Made by a program: the position numbers and the translations under genes. This document shows, in pieces, positions 55,455 to 61,980 of a stretch of DNA of 64,000 nt. Below the pieces are notes generated by a model. It searched no databases. It saw nothing but the letters and a program-made list of their open reading frames with translations, and was not told the DNA's origin. Numbering within the stretch: position 1 is the stretch's first letter; each line of letters opens with the position of its first letter. The stretch spans positions 2,232,001 to 2,296,000 of the forward strand of contig NZ_CP006568.1 of NCBI RefSeq assembly GCF_000517405.1, given 5' to 3'. The DNA comes from Candidatus Sodalis pierantonius str. SOPE. GTDB lineage: Bacteria > Pseudomonadota > Gammaproteobacteria > Enterobacterales > Enterobacteriaceae.

Positions 55455-56075
55455 ATGAACATGAATGACTTCATTGAAATGTTGCAGGAAAAGAAGATCC
55501 CGTACTCCATTGACGGAGATAAGATTTTCGTCAATGGAAACCTCAATCTCCATGATGCGAGCATTACCAATTTACCGGACAACCTGAGTGTTAGAGGCTG
55601 GCTTGATCTCCGCGGTACAAGCATAACCAGCTTACCGGACAATTTGAGTGTTGATGGCAGCCTTTACCTCCGCGGTGCAAGCATAACCAGTCTACCGAAT
55701 GGTCTGAGTGTTGGCGGTGATCTTGGTCTCAGCCGCACAGGCATTACCCGCCTACCGAAAAACTTGAGCGTCGGTGGCAGTATTGACCTCTGCTATACGG
55801 GCATTTCTAGCTTGCCGGATAACCTTGAAGTTTATGGGTCAATATATTTACAGCCCAACAGAATAACCAACATTGTCTATCGTGAATTCTGGAAACATGA
55901 CTATTACACGGTTTTTGCTGCTTGGCTAAATGGCGCGTACTGCGTTGTTGTTAACGAAAAGATTTATACATTGAAAGAGTTTGACGGCGAATCAGTAATA
56001 GCAGATGTCGAACAGGCGGCGCGGGAATGCGTGGCTGAATTAGAGCAACGCAGGAAAACCGGGGGTGCGGCATGA
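55455..56075 (+). CDS. Leucine-rich-repeat protein in prophage
   Basis: 206 residues. A short N-terminal region (MNMNDFIEMLQEKKIPYSID) precedes about five near-perfect 20-residue repeats of the form ITSLPDNLSVDGSLYLRGAS (residues ~35-137). A non-repeat C-terminal domain follows (YREFWKHDYYTVFAAWLNGA … VEQAARECVAELEQ). The LPDNL pattern recalls the short LPX type of bacterial LRR (YopM/IpaH), but the host is a phage-like gene cluster and similar LRR genes are common in prophages. AAGGAG precedes the start. Overlaps the next gene by ATGA. Intact; partner unknown. Confidence 0.8.
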   Translation: MNMNDFIEMLQEKKIPYSIDGDKIFVNGNLNLHDASITNLPDNLSVRGWLDLRGTSITSLPDNLSVDGSLYLRGASITSLPNGLSVGGDLGLSRTGITRLPKNLSVGGSIDLCYTGISSLPDNLEVYGSIYLQPNRITNIVYREFWKHDYYTVFAAWLNGAYCVVVNEKIYTLKEFDGESVIADVEQAARECVAELEQRRKTGGAA

Positions 56076-56350
56076 AGTCCTTTAACGTGAAACAAGTAGA
56101 GAAATTCCGTGATGTGTTCCCTGAGCTGACCACGATAGAACAGCTTGAAACGGCGATGCTCTTCTCTCTTGGCCTCTCCAAAAAAGAGATTGCAGCGGCG
56201 CGTGATGTTGCTTACATAACGGTTGAAAAGATGCTTGATGCAATAAAAAGCAAATTTAATCTTTACTCTTTAAATAATCTGCTTTCTGTCTTTCAGGTCC
56301 GGCTGGTGTTTTTTGCCTTAACTGGCGGCACAGTAAAAAATAAGAAATAA
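56072..56350 (+). CDS. Small LuxR-type HTH protein
   Basis: 92 residues. SLGLSKKEIAAARDVAYITV then EKMLDAIKSKFNLYSLNNLL is a LuxR/GerE-like helix-turn-helix near the C-terminal third. No receiver domain. Coupled to the LRR gene by an ATGA overlap. Probably a phage or cargo regulator; target unknown. Confidence 0.7.
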   Translation: MKSFNVKQVEKFRDVFPELTTIEQLETAMLFSLGLSKKEIAAARDVAYITVEKMLDAIKSKFNLYSLNNLLSVFQVRLVFFALTGGTVKNKK

Positions 56351-56427
56351 GGATAACCCACGCGCTAGAAAAATGGCAATAGGCGAACGTTAGCCAGTTC
56401 CTACAACGCCACTAATCACTAATCTCG

Positions 56428-56462
56428 CCCCGGTATCGTGCCGGGGTTCCATTATCGTTTTA
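56428..56462 (+). terminator. Terminator-like hairpin
   Basis: CCCCGG-tatcgtg-CCGGGG followed by a loosely T-rich tail, between the HTH gene and the antirepressor gene. Confidence 0.6.
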
Positions 56463-56481
56463 ACCAACGAGGTATATCTGC

Positions 56482-57234
56482 ATGCAAAATTTAACCATTG
56501 CACAAACATTAACCATGTCCAGCCGCGAGATTGCGGAGTTGACCGAAAAGCAGCATAAACACGTGCTGGAGGACTGCCGCAAAATGTTCGAGGCGCTCAA
56601 TATTCAATCGGCCGACTTTTCGGCTGATTACAAAGACAGCAAAGGACGCGTCTATCAGGAGTTTTTGCTTGACCAGGACTTAACGATGACACTCGTCATG
56701 GGGTACAGCATTGAGCTTCGCCATAAAGTTGCCAAGCGCTGGCGTGAACTGGAAGAACAAGCCAAGAAGCCAGCTATTCCGCAAACATACCCCGATGCAC
56801 TGCGCCTCGCTGCCAAACTTGCAGAGGAAAAACAACATCTGGCATTGGTCAACAAGAAGCAAGAAAAAGAGATTCATTGCTTACAAAACTTATTTCAAAC
56901 AGGAATGACGCCGGTCAAGTTCTGCAAGCAACTCAACGGCGTGAATATCAACCGTGTCAGCCTGTTTTTGGCCGAACGTAATTTTCTCTACGACGCGCAA
57001 AAAGACACGAACAAGTCCTATATATGGCGCGTGAAAGCTCACGCACGTGATAAATATTTCACTGAATCACCATATACCATCAAATCATATAAAGGCGACA
57101 TGCAATTATATGAAGTCATTCTGTTACAAGACGGTGCTAAATGGCTTTATCGCCACTATCTGAAAGGCGAGCTTCCGATGAAGAAAGACTGGAACGGCGA
57201 ATTCACCCACGACAAATATCTTCAGGCTGCATAA
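56482..57234 (+). CDS. Phage Rha-family/ANT antirepressor protein
   Basis: 250 residues. The N-terminal Rha domain (TMSSREIAELTEKQHKHVLE, DCRKMFE, EFLLDQDLTMTLVMGYSIEL) is followed by a helical linker and a C-terminal ANT/KilA-C-type DNA-binding domain (TPVKFCKQLNGVNINRVSLF). Such proteins regulate phage lysis-lysogeny circuits. Intact. Confidence 0.85.
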   Translation: MQNLTIAQTLTMSSREIAELTEKQHKHVLEDCRKMFEALNIQSADFSADYKDSKGRVYQEFLLDQDLTMTLVMGYSIELRHKVAKRWRELEEQAKKPAIPQTYPDALRLAAKLAEEKQHLALVNKKQEKEIHCLQNLFQTGMTPVKFCKQLNGVNINRVSLFLAERNFLYDAQKDTNKSYIWRVKAHARDKYFTESPYTIKSYKGDMQLYEVILLQDGAKWLYRHYLKGELPMKKDWNGEFTHDKYLQAA

Positions 57235-57245
57235 GGATAAACACC

Positions 57246-57890
57246 ATGACCAAAATCACCGCCTACAAAGGCTTTAACGCCGATATGACTTGCCGTGATT
57301 ATCAGTTCGAGATCGGGAAAACCTACCAGCACGAGGGCGCGGTAGAAATCTGTAGTTCAGGTTTCCATGCCTGCGAATATCCGCTCGATGTCTTCTGCTA
57401 CTACGAGCCAGCAAACCATCGTTTTGCCGAGGTTGAGGTATCCGGCGATATCGCCCATGAAGCGGGAGGCGGCAAACTCACCAGTAGCACAATTACCATT
57501 AAGAAGGAACTGTCCCTTCACCAAATGGTTGGCCGCGCCGTCGAGTGCATAGCGAGTAAAATTGATAAGTCCGCAGAACAGACGATCATTGAAGGCCGCG
57601 GGTCAGCCGCTATCAACACTGGCGACTGGTCAGTTGCCACCAACACCGGCTACCAGTCCGTCGCCACCAATGCGGGCGACCAGTCAGCCGCAGGCGTTAG
57701 CGGCTTCGGATCGGTTGTCGCGTCTCTCGGCGCGCAGGGTAAGGCCAAAGCTGCTGAGGGCGGCGCAATTGTACTGTGCTATCGCAATAGTGAGGGCAAC
57801 ATTATCCACATCCGCGCCAGCAGGGTGGGTGATAACGGCGTGAAACCGGATACCTGGTATGTGCTTAATGCAAACGGCGAGTTTGAATAG
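57246..57890 (+). CDS. DUF7666-type phage protein with short repeats
   Basis: 214 residues from MTKITAYKGFNADMTCRDYQ. The N-terminal part ending SSGFHACEYPLDVFCYYEPA is typical of a phage family listed as DUF7666. Residues ~120-150 hold 9-residue repeats (AAINTGDWS, VATNTGYQS, VATNAGDQS) as in YadA/Hia-like beta-helices. Function unknown. Intact. The next ~185 bases are non-coding. Confidence 0.7.
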   Translation: MTKITAYKGFNADMTCRDYQFEIGKTYQHEGAVEICSSGFHACEYPLDVFCYYEPANHRFAEVEVSGDIAHEAGGGKLTSSTITIKKELSLHQMVGRAVECIASKIDKSAEQTIIEGRGSAAINTGDWSVATNTGYQSVATNAGDQSAAGVSGFGSVVASLGAQGKAKAAEGGAIVLCYRNSEGNIIHIRASRVGDNGVKPDTWYVLNANGEFE

Positions 57891-58076
57891 GCCGATGATT
57901 AACCTCTGGTTCAGTTTTGCACTGGAAGCATTTGCACACCAGGAAGGGAACAAGTTGACGAGGATGTACGTCAGCCGCCCCGCAGTTTCGGAATAACATC
58001 TTTAAACATTAAACTCAGGATGCCCGCCAGCAGGAATCATTGCAGCAGCGTCCATGCACGCAGGAGGTAAGTATTG

Positions 58077-58274
58077 ATGAATAATTTCCGTGGTAAGAAA
58101 GTTCACATAGAAATAAGTCACAATCAGGAAGGTGGTTTTTCTCTGCTCGTTTCTGATGACGATGTCGGATGCAGAGTGGCCGGGGCTAAAGTTGGAGGTT
58201 GTAAAACCCTGGAACGATTTACCGTAGATGCCCAGGAGCTTATCGACGCAATAATGGAGCATGCCCATGTTTAA
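58077..58274 (+). CDS. Small phage protein of unknown function
   Basis: 65 residues (MNNFRGKKVHIEISHNQEGG…) after GGAGG. TTG at 58074 is an alternative start. Overlaps the next gene. Confidence 0.6.
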   Translation: MNNFRGKKVHIEISHNQEGGFSLLVSDDDVGCRVAGAKVGGCKTLERFTVDAQELIDAIMEHAHV

Positions 58275-58518
58275 AACATTCTGGACACTGAAGATTATCA
58301 ACACGCTGTTCATTATTTCATGCATTGCTTGTCTGGTGCTGGCCCTTGCATCGTTCAGCGGTACAGCCACGCCCTATATGCAAGTCACCGACGGTATATT
58401 GGCATTACTGACACTGCTCGGCGTCAGGCTGACGTTTGAATGTATTGCTGTGCAATTTGTACAGGCCGAAACATTACAAAAGATTCTCAGTAAACTGGAG
58501 AAGGAGCATGAAACCTAA
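58267..58518 (+). CDS. Small membrane protein (DUF4282-like)
   Basis: 83 residues from MFKTFWTLKIINTLFIISCI, with two hydrophobic segments and a short coiled tail (AETLQKILSKLEKEHET). Size and layout resemble DUF4282. Overlaps both neighbours. Intact. Confidence 0.55.
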   Translation: MFKTFWTLKIINTLFIISCIACLVLALASFSGTATPYMQVTDGILALLTLLGVRLTFECIAVQFVQAETLQKILSKLEKEHET

Positions 58519-58717
58519 AATACCCATCGGGGTAAGAGAGCGGGCGAAACGATTTGAACGCCTGTACCGTGAAGGGCTTATCCACGCGAGACGTATCCGA
58601 CGAACAGGCTATTTATCAATACGGTTTTCCCTTTGCTGGCGTATGTTATCGAAAGATAACGGTCAGAGTTGGAAAACCATGAGTCACGCAACATACAATA
58701 CACAAATAACAATATAA
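58508..58717 (+). CDS. Small basic phage protein
   Basis: 69 residues (MKPKIPIGVRERAKRFERLY…), very Arg-rich. Starts inside the end of the previous gene, with AAGGAG just upstream. No family recognised. Confidence 0.6.
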   Translation: MKPKIPIGVRERAKRFERLYREGLIHARRIRRTGYLSIRFSLCWRMLSKDNGQSWKTMSHATYNTQITI

Positions 58718-58732
58718 TAACAGGAGCACCCC

Positions 58733-58876
58733 ATGAATTACGCATTCGCGGGTAATGCTGCCCTCATGGGGAGCTATCACCCGGAAGAAACCCTATTGGA
58801 TAAAATCATAAAATGGCTGAGGAATGGATGCAGGAAACTTATCGATATTCTCCGGCAGGAAGGCAATCCTCTATGA
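58733..58876 (+). CDS. 47-residue phage protein
   Basis: MNYAFAGNAALMGSYHPEET… after AGGAG, ending EGNPL. It overlaps the next start by ATGA. No family recognised; supported by ribosome-binding site and packing. Confidence 0.5.
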   Translation: MNYAFAGNAALMGSYHPEETLLDKIIKWLRNGCRKLIDILRQEGNPL

Positions 58877-58998
58877 GCTATGCCAATAAATTAATTCAGG
58901 CGCTAATCGCCGAATCTCTACGATTACACGACTCGTTGCTATGGGATATCACCATCAAGATATATGAAGCACGGAGGAGAAATGAGCTCATCAAGTAA
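58873..58998 (+). CDS. 41-residue phage protein
   Basis: MSYANKLIQALIAESLRLHD…, coupled by ATGA to the previous gene and overlapping the next. GGAGG near 58974 serves the following gene. Confidence 0.5.
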   Translation: MSYANKLIQALIAESLRLHDSLLWDITIKIYEARRRNELIK

Positions 58999-59107
58999 AC
59001 TGGCTGACTTCCCGCAAACACTGCGAATCAATCAGGAATGGCGACGCTTCTGCTTAATTCAGGCGCTTGAATATCGTCGATTAGGCATGCGTGAAGCCAA
59101 GAAGTAA
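58982..59107 (+). CDS. 41-residue phage protein
   Basis: MSSSSKLADFPQTLRINQEW…, with GGAGG just upstream, ending RRLGMREAKK. No family recognised. Confidence 0.5.
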   Translation: MSSSSKLADFPQTLRINQEWRRFCLIQALEYRRLGMREAKK

Positions 59108-59187
59108 TCACTGCATTATGCACATACCGCAAAGCTAAATATCAGATACTTCATGCCGAACGGTAACGAACCTTTTTGAGGTGAACG

Positions 59188-59647
59188 ATGAGTATAGCAA
59201 CATTAGTATTGGGCGAATCAGGTAGTGGCAAATCTACCAGTCTGAGAAATCTTGACCCAGAAAAAACAGGGATTATTCAGTGCATCAATAAACCACTGCC
59301 ATTTAAATCTTCTGGCTGGAAAGTGGGGCTTAACGTCGCAAGGACAAATGACCCAGTCAAGATATTAGATATATTAAGAGCGTACAATAAAGATATCATT
59401 GTTATTGATGACTTTCAAAGTGTCCTTGTTGATGAGTTTATGAGACGAGCGACCCAACGGGGTTATGACAAATTTACCGACATAGGGAAAATAGCATGGG
59501 ACACATTTAATCTTGCCGGGGCGCTGGCAGAGCATCGCCGCGTCTACATTTTAACGCATTTTCATACTGACGATAATGGAGATATACACGTTAAAACCGT
59601 AGGAAAAATGGTTGACCAGGTTATTACCCCGGAAGGTTATTTCACCA
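59188..59647 (+). pseudogene. Phage AAA-type ATPase, truncated by IS5
   Basis: Starts MSIATLVLGESGSGKSTSLR (P-loop), with Walker B-like DIIVIDDFQSVLVDEFMRRA and the FIxTHFH-type sensor (here VYILTHFHTDDNGD). It is cut after ~153 codons (…VITPEGYFTR) by the IS5 copy at 59648; the C-terminal part is not found after the IS. Similar P-loop proteins occur in phage recombination/replication modules. Confidence 0.85.
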
Positions 59648-60444
59648 GGCTTTGTTGAATAAATCGAACTTTTAGGTGACTGGCGGCTCTGATCACTACA
59701 TTCGTTTCAACATCAGGTCCCCATGGCAAAGCAAAAGTTTAAAATCACCAACTGGCCCGCATACAACAATGCGCTCAGGCAGCGGGGGGACCTGACAGTA
59801 TGGCTTGATGAGTCAGCCATTGCTGCATGGACTGAGAGTACACAACCTGAACATCGTGGCCGGCCGCTTCACTACACCGATATGGCCATTACCACGGTTC
59901 TGATGATAAAGCGCGTGTTTAACCTTTCGCTCCGGGCGTTACAGGGTTTCGTTGACTCGATTTTTAAACTGATGGGGCTGTCGCTGCGCTGCCCAGATTA
60001 CTCTCTGGTCAGCCGGCGAGCAAAAACCGTCGACATCAGCATAAAAACGCCAACCCGCGGCGAAATCTCACACCTGGTCATCGATGGCACCGGCCTGAAA
60101 ATCTTCGGCGAAGGCGAATGGAAAGTCAGGCAGCATGGGGCTGAGAGGCGCAGAGTATGGCGCAAGCTTCATCTGGCAGTAGATAGCGCGACACATGAAA
60201 TTATCTGTGCCGATTTATCGCTAAGCGGTACGACAGATGCGCAGGCGCTGCCCGGGCTGATTAACCAAACCCACCGGAAAATCAGGGAAGCGTCGGCTGA
60301 CAGTGCTTACGATACGCGTTACTGTCATGATGCTCTGCTGAGGAAAAAAATAAAGCCGCTTATCCCACCGCGAAGTGGTGCGCAATATTGGCCAGCTCGA
60401 TACCATGAGCGTAACCATGCGGTGGCAAATCAGCATCTGAGCGG

Positions 60445-61499
60445 CGCTTTGTTGAATAAATCCGAAATTTGTGACGACTACCTCCCTATCAGGGCGATTG
60501 CTACATGATGCGGACGCTGTTTGGCATTCCTAACAGCGTGATCCGGTTAAGCGCTTTGACCATTGCCATAGCCTCACCTACCTGCGCGTCATAGTCATGC
60601 AGACTCAGATGACCACCCAGAAGTGTTTTAAACCGGAACATGGCCGTTTCAGCCAGTGAACGCCGGTGATAACCTACTTTCTTTTTCCAGGTATCGTTAT
60701 TGCCGCTCAGATGCTGATTTGCCACCGCATGGTTACGCTCATGGTATCGAGCTGGCCAATATTGCGCACCACTTCGCGGTGGGATAAGCGGCTTTATTTT
60801 TTTCCTTAGCAGAGCATCATGACAGTAACGCGTATCGTAAGCACTGTCAGCCGACGCTTCCCTGATTTTCCGGTGGGTTTGGTTAATCAGCCCGGGCAGT
60901 GCCTGCGCATCTGTCGTACCGCTTAGCGATAAATCGGCACAGATAATTTCATGTGTCGCGCTATCTACTGCCAGATGAAGCTTGCGCCATACTCTACGCC
61001 TCTCAGCCCCATGCTGCCTGACTTTCCATTCGCCTTCGCCGAAGATTTTCAGGCCGGTGCCATCGATGACCAGGTGTGAGATTTCGCCGCGGGTTGGCGT
61101 TTTTATGCTGATGTCGACGGTTTTTGCTCGCCGGCTGACCAGAGAGTAATCTGGGCAGCGCAGCGACAGCCCCATCAGTTTAAAAATCGCGTCAACGAAA
61201 CCCTGTAACGCCCGGAGCGAAAGGTTAAACACGCGCTTTATCATCAGAACCGTGGTAATGGCCATATCGGTGTAGTGAAGCGGCCGGCCACGATGTTCAG
61301 GTGGTGTACTCTCTGTCCATGCAGCAATGGCTGACTCATCAAGCCATACTGTCATGTCCCCCCGCTGCCTGAGCGCATTGTTGTATGCGGGCCAGTTGAT
61401 GATTTTAAACTTTTGCTTTGCCATGGGGACCTGATGTTGAAACGAATGTAGTGATCAGAGCCGCCAGTCACCTAAAAGTTCGATTTATTCAACAAAGCC
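60445..61499 (-). mobile_element. IS5-family full-length copy nested in reverse orientation
   Basis: 1055 bp with target duplication TCTGAGCGG (60436-60444 and 61500-61508), inside the transposase gene of the outer copy. Confidence 0.97.
60501..61424 (-). CDS. IS5-family transposase (intact, 307 aa)
   Basis: Full-length with DDE residues. Small differences from other copies (Ile in KFKIINWPAYN, Met in RGDMTVWLDE). Confidence 0.96.
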   Translation of the reverse strand: MAKQKFKIINWPAYNNALRQRGDMTVWLDESAIAAWTESTPPEHRGRPLHYTDMAITTVLMIKRVFNLSLRALQGFVDAIFKLMGLSLRCPDYSLVSRRAKTVDISIKTPTRGEISHLVIDGTGLKIFGEGEWKVRQHGAERRRVWRKLHLAVDSATHEIICADLSLSGTTDAQALPGLINQTHRKIREASADSAYDTRYCHDALLRKKIKPLIPPRSGAQYWPARYHERNHAVANQHLSGNNDTWKKKVGYHRRSLAETAMFRFKTLLGGHLSLHDYDAQVGEAMAMVKALNRITLLGMPNSVRIM

Positions 61500-61767
61500 T
61501 CTGAGCGGCAATAACGATACCTGGAAAAAGAAAGTAGGTTATCACCGGCGTTCACTGGCTGAAACGGCCATGTTCCGGTTTAAAATACTTCTGGGTGGTC
61601 ATCTGAGTCTGCATGACTATGACGCGCAGGTAGGTGAGGCTATGGCAATGGTCAAAGCGCTTAACCGGATCACGTTGTTAGGAATGCCAAACAGCGTCCG
61701 CATCATGTAACAATCGCCCTGATAGGGAGGAAGTCGTCACAAATTTCGGATTTATTCAACAAAGCGT

Positions 61768-61978
61768 CATAAAAGCTGAACTTCACAAACGTGGGATAAC
61801 TTTTCGAGCCTTGGACGTTAAAGCCGGGGTCAAGCAAGACGTTGTTAAAAGTGTTTTAACAAGACCTTGCCGTAAATATGAACTATTGGTTGCTAACGCT
61901 CTTGGTGTCTCTCCAGAAACTATCTGGCCAAGCAGGTACGAAGCTAAAAATAACAGCTACATTCGCAAGGTTTCTTGA
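61768..61978 (+). pseudogene. ner: Ner/Nlp-type DNA-binding protein, N-terminus lost
   Basis: The frame reads VIKAELHKRGITFRALDVKA, GVKQDVVKSVLTRPCRKYEL, LVANALGVSPETIWPSRYEA and stops at 61976. This matches the Mu Ner/Nlp family (…KRGTSLRALS…L…P…E..IA.ALGV.P..IWPSRY). The IS5 end at 61766 removed the start. Ner represses the Mu early promoter and sits just before gene A. Confidence 0.85.
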
Positions 61979-61980
61979 TT

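Larger units (their letters stand above)
59723..61710 (+). pseudogene. IS5-family transposase split by nested IS
   Basis: Reads normally to NQHLSG, is interrupted by the nested copy, and resumes LSGNNDTWKKKVGYHRRSLA to …SVRIM at 61710. No other lesion noticed. Confidence 0.94.
59648..61766 (+). mobile_element. IS5-family copy split by a reverse-oriented IS5 copy
   Basis: The left part (59648-60444) and right part (61509-61766) make one 1055-bp element. Outer flanks do not match (ATTTCACCA versus TCATAAAAG). On the left is an ATPase gene, on the right a Mu-like ner, so this copy lies at a junction between two prophages. Confidence 0.95.

Noticed and set aside
55555..55850. 60-bp periodic DNA repeat considered as a non-coding repeat array
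   Set aside because: The period keeps one reading frame and encodes leucine-rich repeats, so it is explained by the protein.
57600..57720. Short repeats considered as a CRISPR array
   Set aside because: The repeats are contiguous 27-bp coding units without spacers inside a continuous protein frame.
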